Source of the DNA: Salvia splendens
Lineage: Eukaryota; Streptophyta; Magnoliopsida; Lamiales; Lamiaceae
Reading direction: 5' to 3'
DNA: 64,000 nt
Assembly (NCBI RefSeq): GCF_004379255.2
Contig: NC_056041.1
Coordinates: 682,001-746,000 of the forward strand
Below are positions 47,296 through 61,012 of the stretch, piece by piece (the first letter of the stretch is position 1; each line of letters begins with the position of its first letter). The notes under the pieces were generated by a model. The model worked only from the letters and a program-made list of their open reading frames with translations, did not search any database and was not told the origin of the DNA. Made by a program: the position numbers and the translations under genes.

Positions 47296-50200
47296 ATGAC
47301 GATTGGAGGAGGAGCGGCGGCGGCCCCAGCTCCGGCGATTTCGCTTGATCACAAGAGGTATTGGGCGGATTTCTAGCCCTCATTTTGGTTTCTTGGACTG
47401 AATTTGGAGTAGCTCTTTTGTGCGTGTGTGTGTGTGTGTCGGTGTCGGTGATATCTTTTTGATCTGCCACTTTACTATTGAGGAAATGTGTGTGTTGGTT
47501 TACGATCTGGGGGGATTTGTTGCATTCGACAGTTGAAGGAATCATGTTTTGGAATGATGGATGAATGTGTAGAGATGAAATGGTATAATTTTGGATAAAT
47601 CACAGAGATTAGAGCTGGTGTTTGTTGATTGAGTGCTTGTGAATTGAAGAGATTGTGATCAAAATGAAATGCTTGAGGTTGGTGGATGTGTAATTAATTA
47701 AATAGGTAAGTTTACAAAATACTTTTAAGTTGTAATGGTTAATGCCGTTTTAGGTTTTCGAATATGCATCATTGGAGGCTAATTCATGGTGTCATAGGAT
47801 AGGATTAAGTGGAAGGGGTTCCTCTAGTTGGCCAGATTCTCTTTAAAAGAGATTTAGGTTATGTACTCCTTATCTTGTATGAGTCAGAATTTGACTCGGT
47901 TTCTTGATATCCTTTCGAGCAACAGGGATGCTTATGGGTTCGCAGTGAGACCTCAGCATCTTCAGAGATTTAGAGAATATGCAAATATATACAAGGTTTG
48001 CTAATCCTCTCTGACAATTGAACTCGATTTTGCAGCTCAATATTTTTCGTATTTTCTACTGAAAACTTGAGTTTATTTAATCTGTTCTGCTTTTAGGAAG
48101 AAGAGGAGGAGAGATCGAAGAGATGGAAGGACTTTCTACAAAGGCAGTGTGAGTCTACTCAATCTGGTGACAGCATTGTTGCTAAGTCAAACGATGAATC
48201 AACCGCTGAGGATAGTTCCAAAGATGGCGCCGAAGCTAAAGATGCAAATGGCAGGAAGCCTGAAAATCTGAGTGAAGAGAATGAAGATGCACAGCCTGAA
48301 ACTGGAAACAAAGGTCATCAGGTCAAAACATGGGCAGAAATCAGACCTTCTCTTCGAGCCATAGAGGATTTGATGAGTGCCCGTGTGAAAAAAGTAAATT
48401 TTATGAAAAATGAGCCAGTATCTGGTATGAAAAAGAAGCTATCTGCAATTGAAGAGGCTAGACCTGGAAAAGGAGCATCGGAAGATGACTCTGATGAAGA
48501 GTTTTATGATTTGGAGAGATCTGAATCAGACACCAATCTAGAATCCCTTTCAGCAGAAAACAGTCCTGCTTTGGACTCACCGGTCGATGGCCATGCAACT
48601 CATTCAGAGTCTGTGCCTCCATGGAAGGAAGAACTGGAATGTCTTGTTCAAGGAGGGGTTCCTATGGAACTGAGGGGAGAGGTAGATTGCGCCTAATTGA
48701 ACTCTATTGTGACCGTTTGCCTCACACTTTTTTTTCATTTATTCGTTTCTCTTGGAATTACAGCTCTGGCAAGCTTTTGTTGGTCTTAGATCACGCCGAG
48801 TAGATAATTACTATCACAAATTACTGTCTCCTGAGACTGATGAGGATGACAATCATGAGTCAGATCTAGTGCGTGTAGGTATACCTGAGAAATGGAGAGC
48901 CCAAATTGAGAAGGTTAGCAATTCTTCTTTACCTATAGAGTTTCTATATAGAGTATCATTTTTTTGCTAGATATAACAATTAGAAATTCTATTTTGTAAC
49001 AGGACTTACCTCGGACTTTTCCTGGTCATCCTGCTCTAGATGAGGATGGTAGAAATGCTTTAAGACGTGTGCTTACTGCCTATGCACGTCATAATCCATC
49101 TGTTGGATATTGCCAGGTATATTCTTGCATTATGAACAAAAGAAACTGCTTAGCCTCTTCAAATTTCCTGGCTTGATTGCTTTCACTATGTGTTATGCTT
49201 TGGATGAAACCATGCAATTTGCACTTACATTCAGATATCACTAACTGCTTATATCTTCAAGATCAAGCTATTATCATTTGTCACCTCTGATTTTATTTCT
49301 GATATGTGCAGGCCATGAATTTCTTCGCAGGCTTGTTATTGCTTCTGATGCCAGAGGAGAATGCATTTTGGTTAGTTGAGATGTTTATAAATATTTTTGC
49401 ATATCTAACAATTGATGGAGTTGTTAAGATGCTGCATTTTGCTTGAGAATCGCTGCCTAAAATGAAAACTTTTTGGTGCTTGTTCAATACTACTTCTTAT
49501 TGGATTGGGCAGAAACATAAGAATTTGTTTGACTTTCAGGACTTTAGTGGGGGTCCTAGACGACTATTTTGATGGGTACTATTCAGAAGAAATGCTAGAA
49601 TCACAGGTACTGTTGTTAGTTTTTGTAAAATTCTTACGTTATATGAGTAAGGAGCTGACCCAGCCTATCTGTTTTACTTTTAGCGGATCATGGTCAAATG
49701 GCATAATATAATTAAACTTCCTTGTGTCTTCTCTTGGCAGGTTGACCAACTAGTTCTTGAGGACTTATTGCGCGAAAAATTTCCAAAATTGGGTTGGTCC
49801 CTTTTTAGATTAGTTTTCAATATAGTACATTTTCATTAGAGGACTTTCTTTCCGCATTGTTTCTGCTCCTCATTATCTTCTTGTTTGTGCTGCAGTAAAC
49901 CATCTTGATTACCTGGGGGTGGAGGTGGCATGGGTCACCGGGCCATGGTTCCTCACAATATTTATGAATATGCTTCCATGGGAAAGCGGTCAGTTCTTAT
50001 ATCAATCTTGAAGCATTAGTGTAAATTTATTTTTCCTTTAGATTTGGTTTAGTCAGCCCTCTTAAAAATCTTTGCACTCTGTCTCTTGCTGTGAGATATA
50101 TGATTCTCCTCTGTAAATTAATAAATCTTATGTCGGATATTAAATGTTCCTTCAGTGCTAAGAGTCTGGGATGTGCTACTCTTCGAAGGGAACCGTGTCA

Positions 50201-53123
50201 TGCTATTCCGGACTACACTTGCTTTGATGGAGTTATATGGTACATCCTAGTTACAATTTTTGACCGATTTATTTGATTGAAAATCAAACGTGAAAGCTAT
50301 CCTTTTATAGACTTTTGAGCGTTTTCAATTAAAGAGTTTCTTGATCCCTTTACCCGATGAATCTTATTGTTGTTCAGTTTTGTGTAGGACCCGCATTGGT
50401 TACAACCAAGGATGCCGGAGATGCAGTCACACTGCTTCAATCACTCGCCGGTTCCACTTTTGATAGCAGTCAACTTGTCTTGACAGCTTGTATGGCTTAT
50501 CAAAATGTTCAGGAAACACGACTTGAAGAACTAAGAGTTAAACATCGACCATCTGTGAAGGCTTCACTAGAGGAAAGATCGAAGGACATTAAAGCTTGGA
50601 AGCTTTCCCAGGGTCTAGCTTCTAAGTTGTATAGTTTCAAAAAGGACCCAGGATTTATAGGCGGTGATGAACTAGAACAAAGGGATATGATGAATGGTGA
50701 TATTTCGCATTTGGACTCTTCATTAGTCGATGGGGATGTAGAAAGGGATCCCGTGAAAGATCTCAAAGAGCAGGTAGTCAATTTCTACATATTTGAACTC
50801 TATATACTGATGCTTACTCCCCCACCTGCCTTGTCTGATCGTTCAGTTGGTTCTGCTTTCGTATGTCATCCTCTCGTTGTCTCTGACCATTTTTTTAAGA
50901 GAATGCTTGAATTAGTTGACGAGGTTCAACTTACACAATGGCCATTATCTAATGGTCATCAATAATCGTTTAAAGCATAAAAGAGTTGCTTCATCTGAAT
51001 AATCTACATTAATCTCTAATCCCTTTATGATGCATCTCTAAGAAATTATTTTTATCTTTGTATCAAAGAGTCATAACATCGTATCTCCCGTTTAACTCTT
51101 GGAGCATTGGCTGAATTCAGGTGGTGTGGCTTAAGGTTGAGTTGTGCAACCTGCTTGAGGAAAAAAGATCTTCTGAGTTAAGGTAGATACTCTATTACGA
51201 GGATAATTGATTATTACACTCCATTAATTTTTGTTTCTACATAATCGTCTAGTGGTATTGCCTTGTAATTTATCTTTGCAAAATAAAACATATGGCTGTA
51301 TGTTGTTGTGACTAATAGTACCAAAGTGGATTTTTGGGCTCAATGAATTGCTCGTTCGTCTCTTGATTTTATTTGTCTCCCGACACTTATTTCTTATATT
51401 CGTGTGTGTTGTCCTCTCTAATGTTCCTAACAGTGAAGTTTCTTGTTATATTATGAGATGTTCTCATGAGATTTTTAAGCCGTTGGTCTTCAAAAGAATT
51501 TCACTTCTAATGTTCCCGATTCATTTTCTTTTAATTGTTATGTTTACCGCCGGTCCATGTGCTTTTCATATAACTGATGCACAGTCTTCAATCTATTCTC
51601 ACAGAGCAGAGGAGCTCGAAACAGCACTAATGGAGATGGTCAAACAGGACAACCGGCGGCAGCTGAGTGCAAGGGTATATAAGAAGCTTGATGTGTGCTC
51701 AGATATCGAGTTTTATTTCTGTATCACGGTTCTTCCTGTGTGAAGTATTGCATGCTAGCTATTCCAGTTCCACCCAAATTTAGTTAATGATTTCCTTGAG
51801 ATATATAAATCCTATCATCTCCACTCTCCATCCATCAATTACGTGTTGCAGGAAGAATATACATAGAGAGGCTTAGGATTTGATTGTTCTTATAAACCTA
51901 TGAGGATGTATTCAATTTTATTTATAAGCAATCAGTTTTTGAGTTATAAAATTTTGTTCTAACCTTCCAACCTGATGACTGGCCATTGGTATGTGGTTGT
52001 AGGTTGAGCAGTTAGAGCTCGAAATCTCTGAAATTCGGCAAGCCCTTGCGGATAAGCAGGAACAGGAGAATGCCATGCTTCAGGTAGATTTTTGCTTAAC
52101 TCTCTCTCTCTCTCGTTTTTTCTTATGCCTTAAATTTTTTCCTTTTACAGATTTTAATGAGGGTAGAACAAGAACAGAAGGTCACAGAAGATGCCCGCAT
52201 GTTTGCCGAGCAAGATGCTGCTGCCCAGAGATATGCTGCTCAAATGCTTCAGGTTTCTCACTTTTTTTCATAATATCTGTAGCTCCACGTCTTCTTCATT
52301 GTTTCTGTGCAACGAAGCTAGTACACTGAGGGAATTGATCACTATTTTAAAACATACGATGAATATATAATCTTGGTACTCATTCTACTAGTGGAGATCT
52401 CATCGTGTTTTTGACCACCACGTGCAGGACAAGTACGAAGAAGCATCTGCGACCCTGGCTGAGATGGAAAAGAGAGCAGTCTTGGCGGAGTCCATGCTAG
52501 AGGCCACCTTGCAGTACCAGTCTGTTCAAAGCAAAGCACAGCGTTCTCCGCGTTCTCCTCGGTAACCTGCTTCTTCGAAATGCATGATCGAGTTGAATGA
52601 TATTTTCTTTTTTTGTATTCTGATATTTCCTTTTATACAACATAATTGCTTGTTCTTAATCCATTTTTATTCTTTATTACAAATTCCCTTTTCCTTAAAT
52701 AGGGAACCTAAGTGATCCACCATATTTTCTGTGTAGATCCACGCCACAAAGTAATCAAGATCACTCACCCGAGATTCAAGCTAGAAAGACGAGTTTGCTT
52801 TCTAGATGGCGGGACAGGAACAAGGTGAGCAATGCAATCCCCTTTCCATGTTTACGTTGATATAATGTTCAATGCTCTTCATTTGGTGATTGTAGACGTG
52901 TTTTCTACTATTCGGATTCACGTTAAGTAATCTGCACAGAGAAAGCAGTTCATATCTTTCCACTTGCCATGCTTAGAGTACTCTTAACCACACCAAAAAA
53001 TTGAATGTGCAGGAGAAGCCAACGGGGGCTGAGGAGCCAACTGATGAGAAATCGCACGAGGGTGAGAATTCGAGCCTCAAAGAGGATGACACCAATGGCC
53101 ATGAGGTGCAGAAAAAGGTTTAA
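47296..53123 (+). CDS. TBC-domain Rab GTPase-activating protein
   Basis: Speeds up GTP hydrolysis by Rab GTPases in vesicle traffic; the target Rab is unknown. Eighteen exons: 47296-47357, 47926-47995, 48097-48681, 48764-48913, 49003-49116, 49312-49370, 49540-49606, 49741-49792, 49896-49988, 50156-50239, 50388-50773, 51121-51182, 51605-51674, 52003-52083, 52151-52252, 52428-52561, 52737-52824, 53013-53123. All phases agree and give 789 residues. Residues 45-230 are acidic and probably disordered. The TBC domain (about 230-480) has both catalytic fingers: IxxDxxR as IEKDLPR (Arg293) and YxQ as VGYCQ (Gln327). From about 575 to 720 is a coiled coil ([20 protein letters not shown]), then a polar tail. 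The EVI5-like order, TBC then coiled coil, matches known plant homologues. Start chosen as the first ATG leading into the splice-compatible frame. Confidence 0.93.
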
Positions 53124-54403
53124 AGGAGCTAAGGCAATTGTATATCTCGATATGTCTTCCCATCGTTCAAGCTACCTTCTTGAGGCATGTAGAGTTTCGA
53201 TTTTTGTATGGTAAACGATCAAAGGAGACAAGTCGCGAAGGTTAAATTTTTGGTTTCTTGATTCATTTGACTATAATTTGCCTGGTGAGTAAAGAATTAT
53301 GAGACAAGGACATGGCTTTTATAGGTTTTATCAAATTTATATAGCATGATATTATTTTTGTACAAACATCTTTAAATGAATGGTTGCTCTTGCATACATA
53401 TCTTTTACCAAGGAAATTATGTATACAAAGTTGTGCATTCTCAAAATTTGCTTCTTTGATCACTTTTAGTAACATTGCCTTGTTTTTGACATTTGACTTA
53501 GATTCTCATTAGATCCTTGTTTTGCATATAAGCTTTCTAAGTTATCATAAATCAATGAACTATTGTTTCGTTCTAATTTTCCAACTAATTAAGACTTTTG
53601 GCGTTTGATGGCTTAACAATGTGGCCCTATCAGACGTCAACTAAAACGCGTTATATCGTAGATAGGGAAATGATGTCGTATTATACAAAATTAAATAGTT
53701 TCTTTGTTGATTAGAATATATTAGGAAAGAACGAGATGAAACTTAAAAGCAAGAAATGCGAAATACTCATAAGGAAGATCGTACAATAACTAAATTTTTG
53801 TACTAATGTCTGTTTCGCTACAAAATTTTGATTAGTTATAGAATTAGAACAAATCAGTTGAATAATTCGTTGACACATTTTTATAATTATATGCAAAACC
53901 AAAATTCGGCAAAAATTTAAGGATTAAAAGCAAATACTCTCCTTTTCGGAAATAAGACATGCTAACATGAAGATCCAAAAATAATTCAAGCAATATGATG
54001 TTTATACCCATTCGTATTAACATATTTAAATTACAAGATCTCTCATCTCAAATTCCTGAAATCTTCAAGTACACATTAGAGATAGGTCTGAGAAAGAGGA
54101 ATTAGGCAAAAGGAAGAGAGAATGAAAACCAAAGAATCAAGAAAAGCCTGTACAATAAACAAGGGAAAATCTTCACAAAAACATGGTTTGGGTGGGGAGC
54201 TTCACCACCTTCTTCTCCATAACTAAAGATGACGACCAACAGACACCTCTAGACGAATCCAAACTCCGTAACAGCACCCAGCGAGATGCAGCTTCCGATA
54301 ATCGAGAGGATCGGAAACTTCACTATATTTATCCATTCTCAAGGGGGGCTCACATTGGTTCACACAAACCTTTCTTCATGGCATAGGAATCTTGAGTAGC
54401 TTA
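53124..54403. other. 3' flanks of two convergent genes
   Basis: Holds the 3' UTR of the TBC gene and, from about 54000, that of the PBL7-like gene on the other strand. The ORF at 54183-54386 lies in the latter's likely 3' UTR. Nothing else seen. Confidence 0.5.
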
Positions 54404-57062
54404 TCATCGCGACTCTCTTCGCATTCTTGGAGTCGAGGAGCTGGAGCTCGGCCTCTGCACGGGCTGAGTCTCGGGGTCATATTTCTGCGAAGCAAGGTAA
54501 GTTAAAGCCGTCACCACATCCGCCATTAGAGGCCGCATATTTGGTTGCTCCTGTACACACATTGCCGCGACGGCGAGAGCTTGGTATAGTCCCCTCGCCG
54601 GATACTGGCCATGGAGCGTGGGATCGGCCATTTGTGAGAACTTCCTACGATCTTTAAATAGAGGCCGAGCCTGCAAAAGGGAAGCACGGGGACTCAGATA
54701 ATCAGTTGAGGCGTTTCTTCGTTAAAGATTTAGTAAAAACGAGATGGCGGAGAGATATCTTACCCAAGCAACAAGATTGTGTTCACCAGCAGCTCTTGAA
54801 TTGTCAATGGCCTTTCTGCCTGTAATGATTTCTAGAAGGACAACTCCAAAGCTATAGACGTCGGATTTTAAAGTGAGTTGTCCCGTCATGGCGTATTCCG
54901 GTGCACAATAACCATAGGTTCCCATCACTCTAGTGGACACATGTGTCTTGTCACCAACAGGGCCTAATTTGGCCAACCCAAAATCAGACAACTTGGGATG
55001 ATAATCTTCGTCGAGTAAGATATTTGAACACTTTAGATCTCGATATATAACAGGCGGGTTTGCTTTATCATGCAAATACTCCAAACCCTTTGCTGCTCCA
55101 GCAGCTATTTTCATTCTTGTATTCCAATCCAGGCGCTTCTTATCTGGTGGAAGGTCTGTCACATACGACACATTAGCTTTAGGCACAAATAAAATGAATA
55201 TTTCGTGTGTATATTGTAAAACGTGCACATCTAGTTTTAAAGAATATGTAATGCATACCGTGTAGATGGTCTTCCAACGATCCTAATGGCATGAATTCAT
55301 ATACCAAGAGTCTCTGATCTCCATCAGCACAGTATCCGATCAAGTTCACTAAGTTCGGGTGATGAAGTAGACTCAACATCAAGACCTCAACAAGAAATTC
55401 CCTGTTTCCTTGCAAACCATTGCGATCAAGTTGCTTTATAGCCACAACCTACAGAACACAGCACAGAGGATTCCTGTCATTTGAAAATTATGCACCGAAA
55501 TAAATACTTATAACTTAGTTGATTCGACTGATGAAAGAATAACCTGGTTGGTGCTTTCTAGTCTTCCTTTATACACTCTACCAAATCCACCTTCACCTAA
55601 AAGACAATCTGGTCTAAAGTTTTTGGCAGCCGTGGCCAACTCACGGAAGGTAAACGTGTGAGCAGCAATGCGACCAGACCCTCCGTCTTTAGAAGGTTCC
55701 TTCTTTACATCAAACAATGGATTCGCCTTTAGTTTTTCTGCCAAAAGGAAACATAAAGAGTCAACATCAATATGAAAATGCAAGGACATACAGCGAACTA
55801 AATGTTATGAATAGCCGGAGAAGTATTAACAACATACAATACATGTGAATGCAAGAACGGGTTTTGAAATTCAAAATCAACGCATCCTAGTTATTAAGTA
55901 CATTAGTAAGTCTGGAACTTAATCCAACGTTGTACTGACACTAGAATGCAACTGAAACAGATATAACCTTTGGCAATCAACACAATGAAACTTCACAAGC
56001 AGAACTGATCATTCAATACTCTCTAGAGCTTAAGAAGTGGAAAGGGCAACCAAAATGAATCATAACAGAATCGTAAAGCTCACTGCAACTATACCCGCCC
56101 ACAACGACAATTGTAACTTCAAAGAGTGACCAAAATGAATAATGACTAAATTATGTACTAAAGTCACACATGACAAATCATGAAGGAACAACAAAGACTC
56201 CGTAACTTCCTGGCTCATCACAACTGATCTCATGAGAATTCGAGAGCCAACTACATTGACATAATCCGGAAATTTTAACATGAGCTAAGATAGTAATTAT
56301 GATACTTTCACAGGTTGATCAACTTCCACAAGAGTCAAGAGCTACCCAGTGGAGAGAGAGAGAATGACGCAAAACCATAGACACCAGAAAAATTCAACTC
56401 AACAAGCTTATATTATCACTCAATATAAGTAAAGATTCAATATTTACACAGAAATTACCAATTCACAATTAGCCTAATTTTCCCATAAAGCTAAAAACCT
56501 ACTTAGCTCCTTATAAACCTCCAACAACATGGGGAAAACTAAAACTCACATAAACCCCATCAAAATACAATCAAAGATTCAGTCTTTACACGTAAATCAC
56601 TAATCATAATTAGCCTAATTCTCTCATAAAGCTACAAACCTACTTACTCATTATATAACCCACCCAAAAAGGGGGGGGAAACTAAAGCTCACATAAACCC
56701 CATCAAAATACAATCAAAGGCACTCAAAAAAAGCTCTTTCCACCAAAAAAGTTGGATCAAGAAATTGCATAACCCAAAAATCCTTCCAATACGATCGAAC
56801 CTGGAACATTTTTTTACATGAAAATGCGGAAAAATAAAAACCCCACAATCAAATAAAAAATTTCAAAAACATTAATTAAAAATAAAGGGGATAAAGAGAA
56901 ACCAGAATTCTGACGCACCAAATGAACAAAATCCCAAATAAATTTCCTCTAATATCCACTTCTACAAACATCTGTACCTGAAGGGATCTGATCATCACAC
57001 TTCTTATCATGTTCTTTCTTCACTCTCTTCTTCGATTTTCCAGAACAAAGGAACCACCCCAT
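54404..57062 (-). CDS. PBL7: PBL7-like receptor-like cytoplasmic kinase (class VII)
   Basis: Serine/threonine kinase of the PBS1-like group, which acts beneath cell-surface receptors in immune and growth signalling. Exons: 57062-56978, 55737-55544, 55448-55259, 55155-54764, 54670-54404; all joins in frame, 375 residues. The N-terminus [16 protein letters not shown] has Gly2 and Cys6 for lipid attachment plus a basic patch, so plasma-membrane location is likely. The kinase domain has the glycine loop [12 protein letters not shown] (from residue 75), Lys98 in VAIKQLD, catalytic [10 protein letters not shown] (Asp196), SDFGLAK (Asp214), and the class VII activation loop [19 protein letters not shown]. 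No inactivating change is seen. The sequence around [20 protein letters not shown] is that of PBL7 and its close relatives. Intron 1 is 1.2 kb and holds a tandem duplication. Confidence 0.95.
56434..56717. repeat. 142-bp tandem duplication in intron 1 of the PBL7-like gene
   Basis: Copies at 56434-56575 and 56576-56717. Both contain AATTAGCCTAATT, CTCATAAAGCTA-type sequence, ACCTACTTA and CTCACATAAACCCCATCAA. They differ by several substitutions and a G run. It is intronic and has no obvious function. Confidence 0.85.
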
Positions 57063-57270
57063 TTCTCAGCTCTCTCCCTCTCTCCCTCTCCCTATAATGC
57101 GAGCTCTAGTTGAGAATTAACAGCTGCAAAAAGGAGAAAACGAAAAAGGGAAGAAATTGAGAAGTCGAGAAGGAGTGGGGGGCCAAGAAAGGGAGACCAA
57201 ACGCGATTTGAGGGAGGGAGAGAGAGAGGGAGAGAGAGAGAGTGAACTGAGGATTCAGACAGGGGTCTTT
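57063..57270 (-). promoter_or_regulatory. leader and GA-rich promoter region of the PBL7-like gene
   Basis: A CT-rich leader in the transcript's sense (CTCTCCCTC units just upstream of the ATG) and a GA/GGGA-rich tract at 57210-57242. Such tracts are common near plant transcription starts. No clear TATA box. Confidence 0.45.
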
Positions 57271-60151
57271 TAGTTTATGCCTTTTTCGCCCTTGGTTTAT
57301 TTTTGCATTGTTGGTCCCTTTTATCTTGACTTATTCTTAACCAGCCCACAAACTCTTCAAAAATTGACATTTGGTACACATTTTGTTTTATTTTTTATGG
57401 GATGAATTACCAGAAAAATTAAAGATTTAGGTCAAATTCTATTTCGTCTCCTCGTAACTTTAAAAATTGGCAGTAAAAACTATGAAATTTAACATTGTAC
57501 TCAATTTTCTTATAGGTCTACTTTATATGAAATTGTATCTAATATAACATCTGAAACAATTTATAAGGACCAGATCACTTTATCTTTTTTTCTAACATAA
57601 CTACAAATATAGAGAATCAAAATATTTCGTCATGAGATAAAATCCTATGGGTTTTTTAGCCGACTTTATAAATTACGCGGCGAACTAGAATTTGGAAAAA
57701 AATTACCATTTCTACAAATCTTAACGGCTAATCAAAGTAAATGAAACTTTTGGATTTGTTCCTTACATAGGTCATATTTCCATTTTAAAAAATATATACA
57801 TTATCATTAATATATTCAATTAGTATTTATTGTCATTTTATTATTACTTAGATTATCACCGTTAATATATTTAACTATATCTTTTTTTTGTTTTACTTAA
57901 CATTAAACTACTACATATCCTAAAATTTCATGTGGCATACCAAATACAACGTCTTCTCTAATGCGATTATATTATATGGTCAGATTAAAATGCTAATAAA
58001 TATTACTATAGTTTTTAATTGAATTGCAATTATCATAACTCCTAAACAAGATTATATTGAAAAATATATTTTTATGTAAACATTGAACAAAAACACCTAA
58101 AAAATGGAGTACTTTTTTAATACTCGTTCATCTCATCCTTGTTGGATGTTAGGATTTGCTACTTTTAAGAGTAAATAAATCCAAAGGGGAAAATGTTTTT
58201 TTTACTACTACTATTTAAATAGAAATTAAGCAATGGTTGCGGATTAGAAATTTTGGATCCTTTTCCCCCATATTCAAAATGTACAATTTCTATTGAGGTG
58301 TGGTTATTTATGAACTGCTACTTTTCTTTTCTTTTATTTACAAGGCAAAGCAAAATGGAAATCTATTTAATAATAATGGTCCCGCAAATTAATTGACATA
58401 TAAATTGTCACCAATATAAAATATAAAACAAAATCATAGTGCTAGATAATATGATGGAGTAAAAAAGATCATAAAGCATTTAGAGTTCAAAAAATTTTAG
58501 GGAATAAATCAAGAAGAAAAACAGCTTATGTAAATTCTTTGACTCTTTTCATCCTTTGCTTCAGTTGTAATAGCGTAAAATTTCAGGGCATAAATATTAA
58601 ATACTCTATAAACAAGGGGCTTTTTATTTGTATTTATCATTCGTATACATCACTCAGTGATACAACTGAAAAGACAGTTATGTCCTCCACATATATTCTG
58701 TTGCCAGCCAACTGATGAGGGCAGGTATTGTCATTTGCGCCAAATGGTGCACATATTATTCTTTTTGTCTTGTATATCAATTTTTAAAATTTTTAATATA
58801 GATATTGCAATTATATTATGCAATTATAAGTATACGAACAATTATTCTACATGAACTAGTGAAATAAAATTTGGAAATAGAATTGGTTTCACTCATCCTA
58901 ATTCAATAAGAAAACAATTGATATTTAATATTTAAATATATGAGAGTACTTTTTAAGGCCAGCATTTTTGTATGCAATGACGACATACACAATGATATAT
59001 AATTTCTGAATTATATTATGGTCAAAACCGTGTTTTTTTATATAAAATTATTATATATCAGTTACAATTATATCATACTCATTTTGTCCACAGTTATTGT
59101 TCTTATTTTTTCAATTTTTAATTGTCATACTTAATTATTAGGCATCATCTATCTTGGGTGGTCATCATTCTTCACAAACACTCTTTTTGCTCTATATGTT
59201 TCTCCTAACTTATAAATTTTACATTAAAAGTTATATCATTCATTATCAAAACTATGTATTCTAAAATTGAAATTAAAAAATTTGAGATAATAATCATCAT
59301 ATGTTCTATTGTGATGATAAGGACTTTTGCATATATTACACAATTTTTTAATTTAATAGAAGCTTAGGTAGTTAATTTAATTGAATGTAGTTGATACCAT
59401 AGCATCGAGAGACAGTGGTGATATGATGATTGTCGCTATCAATAAATGATCGATTAAAATTCAAAATTTGAAATTTTCTAATCTTTTTAAACTGACGGTG
59501 AAGTTGGTCGGCTTCATCCCATTTAGATTCGTATATATTAGAATATATTTTAACTTTAAATTAATGTTTAAGACTCACATTTTCAAAATATTATATAGTT
59601 AGATAAAAAAAAGGGAGGGGAAAGAAACAAAGCCTAAGCCCTAAAGCCATATATTGTGGTCTTGTTAAAATATTTCGCCGCTTACTTTGGTGAGAGATTC
59701 CAGGTGCTTAAGACCAATTGTTTGACATTTCAACTTAAGATATTTAATAAAAAAATTTACAATTTACAAGAATTTGTCAACCTTGCTATAAAGTTTTATG
59801 ACATGGATATTTCGATTTATTTGTAAATTATGTGAACGTCGGCATTCAACTTTCATTTTCTTTCAAATACAACTTTCATCACAACATGATGCTATAACTA
59901 TATTAAGAGTATAATTTATAACAACTTTTATCCATTTTTAACAATACAGTTTTATGCACATTCATTTTTTGAATATTTAAATATCCTAAATTAATTTTAT
60001 TGAGTATTTAAAAATACAGTAGCATTTAACTCATCTGAGATAATTAGATAAGAAAATTGTAGAAGAAAGTACAAATATAATATCTGAAGAAAAAATTGAA
60101 CACATATTTTGATGCAAATTATTGTTTCCACTTTTTCTTGTGCTAACAGTA
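57271..60151. other. AT-rich spacer, no gene seen
   Basis: About 2.9 kb without a supported gene, RNA or transposon. The ORFs at 58657-58854 and 59997-60191 are AT-driven. Confidence 0.5.
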
Positions 60152-60161
60152 TAATCTGATA

Positions 60162-60347
60162 GAGTACAACTCCTTTTTTGATCCAAAACATATGGTCAAA
60201 TTACGAATTTTGTCCGTTACATTCATTTTTAGGTTTTCGGGTCTATAACATACGAAAATCGCTCTCGGTTCGGTCCTTTTTGGACGGCTCCGTTAAAATA
60301 CGCAAGTCAACCGTTACTTAGCAAAAGTTTGACTAAATTAAACAAAA
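60162..60347 (+). repeat. left terminal inverted repeat of the Mutator-like element
   Basis: Matches the reverse complement of 63175-63357 over its full length with a few substitutions and small gaps. It includes CCAAAACATATGGTCAAATT, TTTTTGGACGGCTCCGTT and AAAATACGCAAGTCAACCGT. Confidence 0.93.
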
Positions 60348-60584
60348 AATACCAAAAAATACCAATTATCTTTTTTCTTAAAAAACACTACCATTTATTT
60401 ATTTTATTAAAAAATAAAATTTATTTATTTTCCCCAAATTATTTTATTTTCCTCTCTTTAACACTAACACACTTCATCCTCTTGTATTACTCTTACTCTC
60501 TTTCTTCCCCACACAATCAGCGAAGAACCCTAATTCTTCGTCTGGTTTCCCCCATCCCTGCAACACACCGACAAACCGTTTGAA

Positions 60585-60905
60585 ATGCATCGGTCGACTT
60601 CCAGCGGCAATTCCGGCGACAACGGCGGTTGGCGCGACATTCGATTTAGGACCCTGCGCTGCTTTTGTAAGAAGGTAGCGGCACTCCGAATCGTCAGTAG
60701 CGACACCAAACCGTCAAAAGTGAAGCTTTACTTTACTTGTGAGAAGAACGAATGCAATTTCTTCAAGTGGTGTGAGCCAATTAATCAAGGCGAAGCCTCT
60801 TCTTCGTCAACCTCAGTTGTTGCTTCTGATTTAGGGTTGGTTTTAGCAGAAATTAATGAAAACATTGAGGTTGTACAGTTGATGTTGGACGAAATTAAAG
60901 CATAA
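60585..60905 (+). CDS. GRF-type zinc-finger protein, carried by the Mutator-like element
   Basis: 106 codons from MHRSTSSGNSGDNGG. The zinc finger lies at about residues 26-64 (CFCKKVAALRIVSSDTKP, then LYFTCEKNECNFFKWCEP), with Cys26, Cys28, Cys52 and Cys57 and the FFKW end that defines zf-GRF. Such fingers bind single-stranded nucleic acid in known proteins. Plants have many small GRF genes of unknown role, often near transposons. After a Ser-rich linker comes a short helix (LAEINENIEVVQLMLDEIKA) and then TAA. The frame stays open for 29 codons past that stop and encodes a hydrophobic segment, as in longer family members with a C-terminal membrane anchor. The stop may therefore be a recent mutation. 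Confidence 0.7.
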   Translation: MHRSTSSGNSGDNGGWRDIRFRTLRCFCKKVAALRIVSSDTKPSKVKLYFTCEKNECNFFKWCEPINQGEASSSSTSVVASDLGLVLAEINENIEVVQLMLDEIKA

Positions 60906-60995
60906 ATGAAGGCAAAATTGGAGAAATTAGTGTATGTTGTTGTATATACTCTATGTTTTGTAGTTATTGTTGGGTTATTTTGTATGTTGAATTAA
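60906..60995 (+). pseudogene. in-frame continuation of the GRF gene beyond the stop (membrane-anchor-like)
   Basis: Directly after the TAA at 60903-60905 the same frame reads MKAKLEKLVYVVVYTLCF and further hydrophobic residues before a second TAA at 60993-60995. Basic residues followed by about 20 hydrophobic ones look like a tail anchor. Without readthrough or a different allele it would not be made. Confidence 0.45.
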
Positions 60996-61012
60996 TTTGA
61001 TGAAAATCCTAG

